DNA of 64,000 nucleotides from Methanobacterium_B sp963703015 (GTDB taxonomy: Archaea > Methanobacteriota > Methanobacteria > Methanobacteriales > Methanobacteriaceae): NCBI GenBank assembly GCA_963703015.1, contig OY969779.1, positions 2,046,001 through 2,110,000 of the forward strand. The letters run 5' to 3'. This document shows, one piece after another, positions 17,009 to 25,626 of this stretch. The translations under genes and the position numbers were made by a program. A model generated the notes under the pieces. The model was not told the origin of the DNA, made no database searches, and saw only the letters and a program-made list of their open reading frames with translations. Positions within the stretch are counted from its first letter, which is position 1, and the number at the start of each line of letters is the position of its first letter.

Positions 17009-18169
17009 ATGTTTACAAATTCAATTATTGATGAAGTAAACCGACGAGAAGCAGCCCTCAGGATCATTAAATCCATACTTCAAACCAAGGGAAGGAAAGG
17101 ATTTTACGATCTCACAGGACTTGCGGGTGGATTTCCTATTCTATCCGAAGATAAAGCCCTTCTAGAAACCTATGCTGGGCCTGCAGTGTTTGATGATGCC
17201 ATACAAACAGTTGGAAAAATTCATTTAGGTGGAGATGAAGTACTGGCCTTAAACAGGACTAGTTCAGGAATTCTTGCTTCGATACTTGCCCTTGTAAAAC
17301 AGGGGGATGAAGTGGCACATTATCTTCCAAAATCACCTGCACATCCATCCATACCTCGAAGTGCTGAACTTGTTGGGGCAAGTTACATTGAGTTTGATAA
17401 TATTGAAGAATTCAAGGTAGAGGACAACACAGCCCTTGTTTTCATCACAGGATCAACCATGGATCATGAGATCATCACCAAGGAAGACTTTCTACGGGTG
17501 ATTGAAATTAGTAAAGCAAAAAACATTCCTGTGGCAGTTGATGATGCATCCGGAGCAAGACTCCGAACCATTCTATACAAACAACCAAGAGCAATAGATA
17601 TGGGTGCAGATATAGCCATAACCAGCACAGATAAACTTATGGATGGTCCTAGAGGGGGGCTAATGTCTGGAAATGAGGAAATTATGCAGTTGGTTAAATC
17701 TAAAGCCCATCAATTTGGATTAGAAGCACAAGCACCATTGGTGGCTGCTATGGTAAGGGCACTGGAAAATTTGAGTCCAGAAAAAATATTAATGGCATTT
17801 TCAGCCAAACATGAACTGAAAGAAGCCCTAAAAAACCAGTTTTCCATGGTTAAAGAAACACCCACTGGAATAATGCTTACACCAGAAGCAATTGAATTTG
17901 AGATGGGACAAACTGAGACAGAAACAGATCTAGAATCCGATGATCTGGCGTACTTATTTGCCATGATACTCCTGAGGGATCATGGTATAATCACAATTCC
18001 TGCAGTTGGAATGCCCGGTGCATCTGCAGCAATAAGAATAGATCTAGCTGCAACTGATGCAGAACGTATTAGTTCAAAGGAAATTGCAGAAGCATTTCAA
18101 AAAACATTTACTAAACTACAATCTGTAGCAAAAAACGAAGAAGAATCTAAAAAGATTCTCTACAGTTAA
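17009..18169 (+). CDS. PLP-dependent enzyme, MJ0158 family (TIGR03576/UPF0425)
   Basis: The 386-residue protein resembles the archaeal selenocysteine-synthase-like fold type I family: LTGLAGGFPILSEDKALLE, LNRTSSGILASILALV, DDASGARLR (about 191) and ITSTDKLMDGPRGGLMSG, where Lys is the likely PLP ligand. MJ0158 was found not to act as selenocysteine synthase in vitro, as I recall, so its reaction is open. ATG 17009 has no strong ribosome binding site and lies 9 bp after the NYN gene, suggesting translational coupling. Confidence 0.85.
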   Translation: MFTNSIIDEVNRREAALRIIKSILQTKGRKGFYDLTGLAGGFPILSEDKALLETYAGPAVFDDAIQTVGKIHLGGDEVLALNRTSSGILASILALVKQGDEVAHYLPKSPAHPSIPRSAELVGASYIEFDNIEEFKVEDNTALVFITGSTMDHEIITKEDFLRVIEISKAKNIPVAVDDASGARLRTILYKQPRAIDMGADIAITSTDKLMDGPRGGLMSGNEEIMQLVKSKAHQFGLEAQAPLVAAMVRALENLSPEKILMAFSAKHELKEALKNQFSMVKETPTGIMLTPEAIEFEMGQTETETDLESDDLAYLFAMILLRDHGIITIPAVGMPGASAAIRIDLAATDAERISSKEIAEAFQKTFTKLQSVAKNEEESKKILYS

Positions 18170-18255
18170 ATCAGAATTAATACTGGTTTGAGTTAGATTA
18201 TTGGATTGATTTTAAAAACTATTTTTTTATAAATTTTTTATGGGAATTGACAATT

Positions 18256-19272
18256 ATGATAGAAATTGATGGATCCTGTGGAGAAGGTGGTGGTGCTGTT
18301 TTAAGGATAGCAACAGGCCTATCAGCATTAACAACTAAACCCGTTAAAATATTTAACATACGCTCAAAAAGACCCAAACCCGGGCTCATGCCTCAACATT
18401 TAAACTCTGTGAAGGCAGTTGCAGAACTCTCAGATGCACAATTATCCGGCCTCGAAATTGGGTCAACAGAACTAATATTTCAACCTGGGAAACTGAAGCC
18501 TGGTAACTACGAGATCGATGTTAAAACAGCAGGAAGCATCAGTTTGATACTTCAAGCTTTTATGATACCTGCAGCATTTACAAGTGGACCTGTTAAAATA
18601 ACCATAAAGGGTGGAACAGATTTGAGGTGGTCTCCTAGCATAGATTACCTGCAAAATGTAACACTTCCCATCTTGAATATCATGGGTTACAATGCAGACA
18701 TTCAAGTCATGAGGAGGGGTCACTACCCCCAGGGTGGGGGAATATTAGAGGTTAAAATTTATCCAATAGATTCATTAAAGCCAGTAAATTTAGTTGAATC
18801 AAATTTTAAATCTGTAAATGGTATTTCTCATTCTGTTAAACTGCCAGAACATGTGGCAATAAGACAGGCCAGATCAGCAGAGGCAGTGATTAAAAATGCA
18901 GGTTTTGATATAAACATTGATATTGAACACAGTGACAGTTCTTTTGGTTCAGGATCTGGAATAGTACTCTGGACAGACGGAATCATACCACTGGCTGGAA
19001 GTTCAATTGGTGAGAGGGGTAAAAAAGCAGAAAAAGTTGGATGTGATGCTGCTAAAGATTTACTGGATCAAATTAAAGGAAATTCGGCTTTAGATAGTCA
19101 TATGGGGGATCAGATCATTCCATATCTTTTCATAGCTGGAAATTCCTCAATAACAACCTCCAAACTCACGCAACACACATTAACAAATATTGATGTGGCT
19201 GGCCAGTTCATAAAAAGAGATGTGTTGGTTGATGGAGATTTAGGAAAACCCGCTCATATAACTGTTAAATAG
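18256..19272 (+). CDS. rtcA: RNA 3'-terminal phosphate cyclase
   Basis: The 338-residue protein starts MIEIDGSCGEGGGAVLRIA, the conserved RtcA N-terminus, so I use ATG 18256 rather than the upstream TTG 18247. Other signatures are PKPGLMPQHLNSV, TAGSISLILQ, RRGHYPQGGG and, near residue 282, SHMGDQIIPYLFIAG with the His that becomes adenylylated. The enzyme converts RNA 3'-phosphate to a 2',3'-cyclic phosphate using ATP. Here GGGAV replaces the usual GGGQI. It ends 3 bp from the convergent deacetylase gene. Confidence 0.92.
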   Translation: MIEIDGSCGEGGGAVLRIATGLSALTTKPVKIFNIRSKRPKPGLMPQHLNSVKAVAELSDAQLSGLEIGSTELIFQPGKLKPGNYEIDVKTAGSISLILQAFMIPAAFTSGPVKITIKGGTDLRWSPSIDYLQNVTLPILNIMGYNADIQVMRRGHYPQGGGILEVKIYPIDSLKPVNLVESNFKSVNGISHSVKLPEHVAIRQARSAEAVIKNAGFDINIDIEHSDSSFGSGSGIVLWTDGIIPLAGSSIGERGKKAEKVGCDAAKDLLDQIKGNSALDSHMGDQIIPYLFIAGNSSITTSKLTQHTLTNIDVAGQFIKRDVLVDGDLGKPAHITVK

Positions 19273-19275
19273 ATT

Positions 19276-20613
19276 TTAACTCACATCAATGTTGAAGTAG
19301 CCTGTTCTATCATAAAGTTGAGTTGGATTTTCAGATTCAACATCCATCATAAATGTGTGGCAATCAAGCATTGCTGGTATTCCAACCACAATTCCCGATT
19401 TATCGGATCTTAGTTTTAATTGTGGGGTTACGCTGTTATTTGAGGGCATTATGTAATGGGCTTTTCCTTTTTGTACTTGGAAATCTATTCTTGAAATTCC
19501 ATTATCTCCAAAACCTCTTAAATGGAATGTGTATATACCATTTTTTGAAATTCCACCTGTGGTTTTTACAGATATCCATAATGTGTTGTTGTCAATTTCA
19601 AATCCAACATCACCAATATCATAGCTACTTTGACTGTCCAGTACAGAGTAGATTTGATTATTTGGTTGGTTTAGAAGGTCACCTGCAGGATCATGAAAAA
19701 CTGTTGCTGGAAAACCATGGGAGTTGATGTAATCATTGCTTGTATTTTGTCTTGTGACATTCTTGATGGGGTCAACTGCAAAGAGTTCATTTGATTTGAT
19801 GAATGATTTTAAGAAAACAGAATCCTTCTTCATCTGGCTTTGGTAACAGTTAACAGCATCAAACTTGTATTGCTCCTGAGAATTGTTCAAAGGAAATATT
19901 AACCAGTTTGTCTGATTTTGGAGGTATGAAGGTGGAAGCAGTTTACTCTGTGGGAAGTAGGATCTTGGAAATGGCCACATTGTCTCATCATCATGAACCA
20001 AGTAACTGTACATTTTTGTTTGATAATTCATATCGTTAACAGCATAATCCACAAAGGAACCTGTACCCCAATGGTCTGTGTTATCATCATCCAATGCAGG
20101 GTATATAATAACTGTTGGATTATAAGTTGAAATCATGGTTTCAATATTAGATTCCAATGATTCTCCACAGTATGTGGAATTTGGATCATATGCAAATGAG
20201 TTGTGATGGGAACCATCATAATAATAATGATCAGGATCCCAATTTTCACTAAACAAACGGCTAACTGCCTGCGGATAATCTAAAAAGGTAACATTATTAC
20301 TGGAGAGTCCAAGTTTTGCAGTTGCATTTAAAGTTTCAGAATGTCTAACAACACCAAGATTCCCCTTTCCCCCATTGGTTACAACAACAACATGAACAGG
20401 CACATTATGCTCAACACAATACCTTATCAAACCTCCACTGCTTATTGATTCATCATCAGGGTGTGGAGCAAAAATAAGAACCCTGTCAGAACTACTTATC
20501 TGAGGATATTTAGAATAGCTATTCGCTTGCTTGTTAAAACTGTAAGATGCAGTAACAAAACTGAAAATTAAAATTAAAGTCAAGAAAAAAGTAAGTTTTG
20601 CTTTTTTATCCAT
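19276..20613 (-). CDS. Exported LmbE/PIG-L family deacetylase
   Basis: The 445-residue protein has an N-terminal hydrophobic segment (residues 7-25) that is a signal peptide or membrane anchor. A PIG-L catalytic domain follows, with the zinc motif APHPDDES at 49-56 and a second motif PALDDDNTDHWGTGSF near 175. The last 150 residues have no recognised domain and read as beta-rich (GDVGFEIDNNTLWISVKTT). Relatives remove acetyl groups from N-acetylglucosamine-type sugars, so extracellular glycan modification is likely. There are many Asn-x-Ser/Thr sequons, fitting a surface protein. Confidence 0.85.
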   Translation of the reverse strand: MDKKAKLTFFLTLILIFSFVTASYSFNKQANSYSKYPQISSSDRVLIFAPHPDDESISSGGLIRYCVEHNVPVHVVVVTNGGKGNLGVVRHSETLNATAKLGLSSNNVTFLDYPQAVSRLFSENWDPDHYYYDGSHHNSFAYDPNSTYCGESLESNIETMISTYNPTVIIYPALDDDNTDHWGTGSFVDYAVNDMNYQTKMYSYLVHDDETMWPFPRSYFPQSKLLPPSYLQNQTNWLIFPLNNSQEQYKFDAVNCYQSQMKKDSVFLKSFIKSNELFAVDPIKNVTRQNTSNDYINSHGFPATVFHDPAGDLLNQPNNQIYSVLDSQSSYDIGDVGFEIDNNTLWISVKTTGGISKNGIYTFHLRGFGDNGISRIDFQVQKGKAHYIMPSNNSVTPQLKLRSDKSGIVVGIPAMLDCHTFMMDVESENPTQLYDRTGYFNIDVS

Positions 20614-20715
20614 ATCAAAATCTCCAAATTAAATGTGTAACGATCTTTTTAAAAAAATTAGTTGTTACTGTCTTTGATCAATCTGGATCTCTTGTACAGT
20701 TTGAAAAAATATCTA

Positions 20716-21687
20716 TTATTTAGTTAGGTGTAAACATTCACCAGATATCATCTTCCTTAAACTACCATCTTCCATTTCAAGTATGAGAATTCCTTCTCCA
20801 TTAATACCAACAGCGTAGCCTTGAACTCTTTTTCCCCTGGTTCTAACCTCAACACTGGTTCCTATTGTTGAAGACATTGCTCGCCATTCATTAAGGATCT
20901 CTGGAAGCTTACCATCTTTAAAGTCGTTGTAGATGTTTTCAAATTTCAGTAGGAACTTTTGGACCAATAATGCACCGTTAATTTCGGTGTCCAACTCATT
21001 CTTAAGGGAAGTAGCACCTTTTTGTAGATCAGATGGAAGCATTGGAACATCAACATTCATATCTATACCAATACCCACAACAAGGTAGTTCACCTTGTCC
21101 ATGGTGGCGTTTACTTCTGTTAAAATACCACATACCTTTTTATCACCGATTAATATGTCGTTTGGCCATTTTATTCCCACATCAATGTTCAATTCTTCCT
21201 TGATGGTTTTGGCCACAACCACACCTGTAACAAGTGTTAACTGGGATGCTCTGTGTGGTGGTATTTCTGGTCTGAGTATGACGCTCATCCAGATACCTCC
21301 CGGTGGCGATATCCAGGTTTTACCGCGCCTTCCTTTTCCCTTGTTTTGAGTTTCAGCAACTACAACTGTACCGTCTTCGGCACCTTTCTCTGCAAGGTAC
21401 TTGGCAACTTCGTTGGTGGAATCAACCTCGTTGAAGTAGTGTATATCATGACCAATAACATTGGTTTTCAGTCCCCGTTTAATTTCATAGGGTAGAAGAA
21501 GATTTGGAGTTTTAATAAGTCTGTATCCAAGTTTTGAGTGGTTTATGATGTATCCTTCATCTTCGAGATTTAGGAATTCATTTTCAATTACCTCTTGACT
21601 CTTTCCTGTTTCATTCACAAAATGTTCCAGAGGTACGTACTCATCCTTCTTTTCATAAAGAGTTTTTAATATTTTTCTTTTGGTCAT
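20716..21687 (-). CDS. birA: Biotin--protein ligase with N-terminal HTH
   Basis: The 323-residue protein combines a winged helix (about 1-60) with a biotin ligase catalytic domain: STNEVAKYLAEKGAEDGTVV, biotinyl-AMP loop KGKGRRGKTWISPPGG (about 118) and KWPNDILIGDKKVCGILTE (about 178). It attaches biotin to the carrier subunit PycB of pyruvate carboxylase. It lies 28 bp downstream of pycA on the same strand, the arrangement known from M. thermautotrophicus. The HTH suggests it may also repress its own operon, as in E. coli, but I see no defined operator. Confidence 0.95.
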   Translation of the reverse strand: MTKRKILKTLYEKKDEYVPLEHFVNETGKSQEVIENEFLNLEDEGYIINHSKLGYRLIKTPNLLLPYEIKRGLKTNVIGHDIHYFNEVDSTNEVAKYLAEKGAEDGTVVVAETQNKGKGRRGKTWISPPGGIWMSVILRPEIPPHRASQLTLVTGVVVAKTIKEELNIDVGIKWPNDILIGDKKVCGILTEVNATMDKVNYLVVGIGIDMNVDVPMLPSDLQKGATSLKNELDTEINGALLVQKFLLKFENIYNDFKDGKLPEILNEWRAMSSTIGTSVEVRTRGKRVQGYAVGINGEGILILEMEDGSLRKMISGECLHLTK

Positions 21688-21715
21688 ATAAAATGCCCCT
21701 ACACGTACTTTTAAA

Positions 21716-23203
21716 TTATTCTTCTGTCTTTTTTATTGATTCGGACATATAATTTGAAACTGCAGCTGAAACTGCTGCAACCTTTCTTGAAGGTAAAAAT
21801 GTTGATTTAAGACGAGCTTCCATTTCTTTATCCTTTTCAATAACCTTTTCCATGTTTTCGATGATCTCATTTTTGTATTGGTCAACGAAGTGTGTGTGTA
21901 AACTGGCTTCCCTGAAATGCTGGTTAGCCATCATAGATTTATGGAAAGGAATGGTAGTCTTAACCCCCAAAATAATGTACTCTGAAAGGGCTCGTTGCAT
22001 TCTTGCAATTGCCTCTTTACGTGTTCTTCCCCAAACAATCAATTTAGAAATCATTGAATCGTAGTACGGAGGTATGGTGTAGTTGTTGTAAACACCACTA
22101 TCCACCCTTACACCATTTCCGCCGGGTGATCTGTAACCTATGATCTTACCGGGGTTAGGTGCAAAGTCATTCAATGGATCTTCAGCATTTATACGACATT
22201 CAATTGCATGTCCCCTCACTGATATCTCGTTTTGTTTGCAGCATAACTCCCTTCCTGCTGCAATTTTTAACTGTTCCTTCACCAGATCAACACCAGTAAC
22301 TGCTTCTGTTATGGGATGCTCAACCTGTATTCTGGTGTTCATCTCAAGGAAATAAAACTCTCCATTTGAATAGATAAATTCAACGGTTCCTGCATTGGTG
22401 TATCCAATTGATGTTGCGGCTTTAATTGCAGCTTCTCCCATTTCTGCCCTGAGTTCATCTGTCATGATGGGTGAAGGGGATTCTTCTATGAGTTTCTGAT
22501 GTCTGCGCTGGATGGAACACTCCCTATCTGCAACATGAATGGTGTTTCCATGTTCATCTGCAAGTATCTGGAATTCTATGTGCCTAGGTTCCTCTATGTA
22601 CTTCTCAACAAAAACTGTGGAATCTCCAAAGTTTAGTTCTGCAACGGATTGGGTGGATTCAATGGCCCGAACCAGTTCATCCTCTTCAAACACGGTTCTC
22701 ATTCCTATTCCACCACCACCAGCAGATGCCTTAATTATAACGGGATAACCAATATTTTCAGCCGTTCTAGCAGCTTCTTCCACATTTTCAATAGCCCGGC
22801 TTCCACCAGGAACTACAGGAACTCCGGCCCGTTTCATAAGCTTTTTTGATGCAATTTTACTGCCCATTTCCTCAATAACTCTCCCACTGGGACCCACTAG
22901 TTTGATGTCGTGTTTTTCACACTCTTCTCCCAGTAAGGAATTTTCTGCTAGAAATCCGTAACCTGGATGGATGGCTTCTGCTTCTGATTTAATTGCAACA
23001 TCTATTATCTTGTTAATATCAAGGTAGCTTTTAGATGGTGAAGGTTCGCCTATATTGTAGGCTTCGTCTGCATATTTTGCAAAAAGAGAATTTTTATCTG
23101 CATCGGAATAAACTGCAACACTATTTATCTCCATTTCTCGACATGCCCTCATTACCCTGATTGCAATTTCTCCACGGTTGGCTATTAACACCTTTTTAAA
23201 CAT
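21716..23203 (-). CDS. pycA: Pyruvate carboxylase subunit A (biotin carboxylase)
   Basis: The 495-residue protein is a complete biotin carboxylase: N-terminal FKKVLIANRGEIAIRVMRAC, ATP-grasp glycine loop KASAGGGGIGMR (about 159), and FLEMNTRIQVEHPITE (about 285) with the catalytic Arg. With PycB it makes oxaloacetate from pyruvate and bicarbonate, the entry to the reductive TCA branch used for glutamate synthesis in methanogens. Length fits archaeal PycA (about 490-500). birA follows. pycB is not in this window. Acetyl-CoA carboxylase biotin carboxylase is the unlikely alternative. Confidence 0.95.
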   Translation of the reverse strand: MFKKVLIANRGEIAIRVMRACREMEINSVAVYSDADKNSLFAKYADEAYNIGEPSPSKSYLDINKIIDVAIKSEAEAIHPGYGFLAENSLLGEECEKHDIKLVGPSGRVIEEMGSKIASKKLMKRAGVPVVPGGSRAIENVEEAARTAENIGYPVIIKASAGGGGIGMRTVFEEDELVRAIESTQSVAELNFGDSTVFVEKYIEEPRHIEFQILADEHGNTIHVADRECSIQRRHQKLIEESPSPIMTDELRAEMGEAAIKAATSIGYTNAGTVEFIYSNGEFYFLEMNTRIQVEHPITEAVTGVDLVKEQLKIAAGRELCCKQNEISVRGHAIECRINAEDPLNDFAPNPGKIIGYRSPGGNGVRVDSGVYNNYTIPPYYDSMISKLIVWGRTRKEAIARMQRALSEYIILGVKTTIPFHKSMMANQHFREASLHTHFVDQYKNEIIENMEKVIEKDKEMEARLKSTFLPSRKVAAVSAAVSNYMSESIKKTEE

Positions 23204-23392
23204 AATATCTTTTCCTGAGCATTCAATTAATATATTACAAGTATTAAGCTTTATAATCTTTTTTTACCACTAATTATATACTCTTATTTCTATATTAATT
23301 AACTAATAAATTTTATATTGATTCACACTTTGGTATTATATATAAACTTAATGAACATTTCTATTTATTACTGATTTAGGAAAACAAGTCAA

Positions 23393-24013
23393 ATGTTTAA
23401 GAAAAAAAGACAGCTTGAAATGGCACTTCAAGATATTTCTCCACATAAAAATCCACGTGTAGAACTGGAACAGTACTCCACCCCATCGATCATAGCTGCA
23501 GATCTGCTCTGGAATGCCTTGGCAATTGGAGACATAGAAGGATTGAAACTGGCAGATCTTGGATGTGGAACTGGCATATTTACAATAGGTGCAGCATTAC
23601 TCGGGGCAAATGAAGTTATAGGGGTGGACACAGATTCTGATGCTGTTTCAATAGCCAAAACAGAATCTTCAAAGAGAAATCTTGAAAACACCAGATTTGT
23701 TGACGCGGATATAACAGACTTCAACGAAGAAGTTGACACTGTGATACAAAACCCTCCCTTCGGTGCTCAAAAATCCAATAAAAAAGCAGCAGATGTAATA
23801 TTCCTTGATAAAGCCCTTGAAATTTCTCCAGTTGTTTACTCATTTCACTTAAAGAAGACCTTGGACTTTCTGTTGAAATTCATTGGGGAAAGAGATGCAA
23901 CAGTATCACATAAATTTGGATACAAATTTCCAATACCTAAAATATATGATTTCCACACCAGGGAATCTGTTGAGGTGGAAGTTGTGGTGCTGAGGATCGA
24001 AAAAAATATCTAA
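23393..24013 (+). CDS. METTL5-like SAM-dependent RNA methyltransferase
   Basis: The 206-residue protein has a Rossmann methyltransferase fold: LADLGCGTGIFTIGAALLG (SAM motif I, about 54), VIGVDTDSDAV (motif II) and the N6-adenine-type catalytic motif IQNPPFGAQK (about 119). The N-terminal LEMALQDISPHKNPRVELEQY matches the METTL5 family, whose eukaryotic member methylates an 18S rRNA adenosine. An rRNA target is therefore likely. ATG 23393 has little ribosome binding sequence, and a TATA-like TTATATATAAAC lies at 23335-23346. Single-gene unit. Confidence 0.9.
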   Translation: MFKKKRQLEMALQDISPHKNPRVELEQYSTPSIIAADLLWNALAIGDIEGLKLADLGCGTGIFTIGAALLGANEVIGVDTDSDAVSIAKTESSKRNLENTRFVDADITDFNEEVDTVIQNPPFGAQKSNKKAADVIFLDKALEISPVVYSFHLKKTLDFLLKFIGERDATVSHKFGYKFPIPKIYDFHTRESVEVEVVVLRIEKNI

Positions 24014-24197
24014 CAATTTATTAGGATGGGATTTAGAGGATTAAAAACTATAATTAGTTCTATTTTTTTTTGTTGAGGTTTTCTCCAAAGCTATTCCAAA
24101 TCAACCCCATAGAAAACTTTATATATCTTAATTTTTAAATTAAGGTGTAAGAATTAAACATGTATCTTACTAAAAATTATTTAGAAGGTGAAAAGAA

Positions 24198-24317
24198 ATG
24201 AATTTATTTCATATCGATTTAATAATTCCAATGGTGATGATCTGTGCAATGTTTTTGGTTTTCTTCACCCTATTTGTGGGTTACAACAGAAGCCTTAACA
24301 AATCTTATTCAAAGTAA
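24198..24317 (+). CDS. Short predicted membrane protein, 39 residues
   Basis: A 39-codon frame starts at ATG 24198 after GAAGGTGAAAAGA, a good ribosome binding site at correct spacing. A TATA-like TTTATATAT at 24119-24127 lies about 70 bp upstream. The product is one hydrophobic helix (about 6-29; IDLIIPMVMICAMFLVFFTL) with a basic C-terminus NRSLNKSYSK. I know no matching family. It sits alone in a 650-bp gap and could be a small membrane regulator or subunit. Confidence 0.55.
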   Translation: MNLFHIDLIIPMVMICAMFLVFFTLFVGYNRSLNKSYSK

Positions 24318-24340
24318 ACATTTCCATGAAATACCAATCA

Positions 24341-24421
24341 TTCACTCGAAAAAATTGTTAAGAATATAAAAATTACAACCTATCCTATTCCATGAGGGTT
24401 TAAATTTTATTTTCGAGTGAA
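24341..24421. repeat. 12-bp inverted repeat downstream of the short membrane ORF
   Basis: TTCACTCGAAAA (24341-24352) and TTTTCGAGTGAA (24410-24421) are exact inverted copies, 57 nt apart. They begin 24 bp after the 39-residue ORF. They may form a 3' RNA structure for that transcript or a bipartite protein site. The rest of 24422-24682 is AT-rich with long T runs and no visible gene. Confidence 0.45.
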
Positions 24422-24682
24422 ACTTTCGAATAAAAGTTGAAATTTATTAGTTACACAGATTCAATTCAGTTTAAATACTGAATATCCATTGAAAGAGTCG
24501 TAATGTCTTAAATATTTTCTTAACCCTCTTTATAATGGTTAATAACATGTTTTTTTTTAAATTTCTTTTTAGGTTTTTTTTAAAGTCTTAATTTTTCTTT
24601 ATTCAACTCCATCCATCCCAACATGAAACTACTTCTAGGATGAGATCCTTAATAATTCTGTATATTTTTGTTAAATGGATTC

Positions 24683-25561
24683 ATGGATGGGAATATTTTG
24701 AATAAAAAGCTTGAAAAATGTCCGGATATTTTGTATAAGAAGATCCCAAAGGGATGGGCGTGTAGAGAAATTATAGCAACGGGTCCATTTATTACTGGGG
24801 CTCTTTTAATCAGTCCTGAAGGTTTGAAATATAAATGGAGGTCGAGGTTTCATCGTAAACATCACAACCTTCTGGATTCTGGTACCGTTTCCACATGGTT
24901 TGCACCAGGAGCTGTAGCATGGTGGGTGGGTGTGCTTTTTGCAGTGGGATCCATATTTTTTGCATTAGGTTCTGCTCCACCATACATTAACTGGGTAGGC
25001 CCACAAACTGATGCTATGACCTACTTTTTAGGGTCCATATTCTTCACAACAGCAGCACTTCTACAGTACATCGAAACTGTGAATGTAAGAAGAATCCCCA
25101 AGACCATGAACATGGTTGAAGAACTTAAAATTTTTACTTGGGAACCTCGAAGAATTGACTGGGTTGCATCACTAGTTCAGTTTATAGGAACGCTGTTTTT
25201 TAATTTAAGCACGTTTTTTGCCATTAATTTGATTTTAACTGTTCAGCAGATAAATCATCAGGTTTGGGCTCCGGACATTTACGGATCCATATGCTTTTTA
25301 ATAGCAAGCAGCCTTGTATGGATAGAGGTGGGTCATGGATTAGTTTCATTTAACTGGAAAAATCTATCCTGGCAAATAGCAGTTTTAAATCTCATAGGTT
25401 CTTTGGCATTTGGAATCTCAGCAATCTATGCCTTTACTTTACCAACCACAGGAGAACCTGTAAGTTTTGCCATACAAAATTGGGGAACGTTTGTGGGAGG
25501 GGTTTGTTTCCTTATAGCAGCGATACTCATGCTTCCAGAGAGAACTATGGAACAAACTTAA
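24683..25561 (+). CDS. Polytopic membrane protein, possibly YrhK-like
   Basis: About 292 residues with six to seven helices between 70 and 285. Several helices repeat a pattern with Gly-Ser and a Phe-rich face: LFAVGSIFFALGS, YFLGSIFFTTAALLQYIE, SLVQFIGTLFFNLSTFFAI, LNLIGSLAFGISAIYAF. This is reminiscent of YrhK-like membrane domains, a tentative match. The start is unclear: TTG 24668, ATG 24683 and TTG 24698 (after GGATGGG) are all in frame, and I use the ATG. It precedes, on the opposite strand, the glutamate decarboxylase/potassium channel/HdeD group. Confidence 0.65.
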   Translation: MDGNILNKKLEKCPDILYKKIPKGWACREIIATGPFITGALLISPEGLKYKWRSRFHRKHHNLLDSGTVSTWFAPGAVAWWVGVLFAVGSIFFALGSAPPYINWVGPQTDAMTYFLGSIFFTTAALLQYIETVNVRRIPKTMNMVEELKIFTWEPRRIDWVASLVQFIGTLFFNLSTFFAINLILTVQQINHQVWAPDIYGSICFLIASSLVWIEVGHGLVSFNWKNLSWQIAVLNLIGSLAFGISAIYAFTLPTTGEPVSFAIQNWGTFVGGVCFLIAAILMLPERTMEQT

Positions 25562-25626
25562 AAAAAAGTTAAATGAGAATAAAAAAAATTTGGATTAATT
25601 TCCAAACCTGTTAGGTACTGTTTTTG

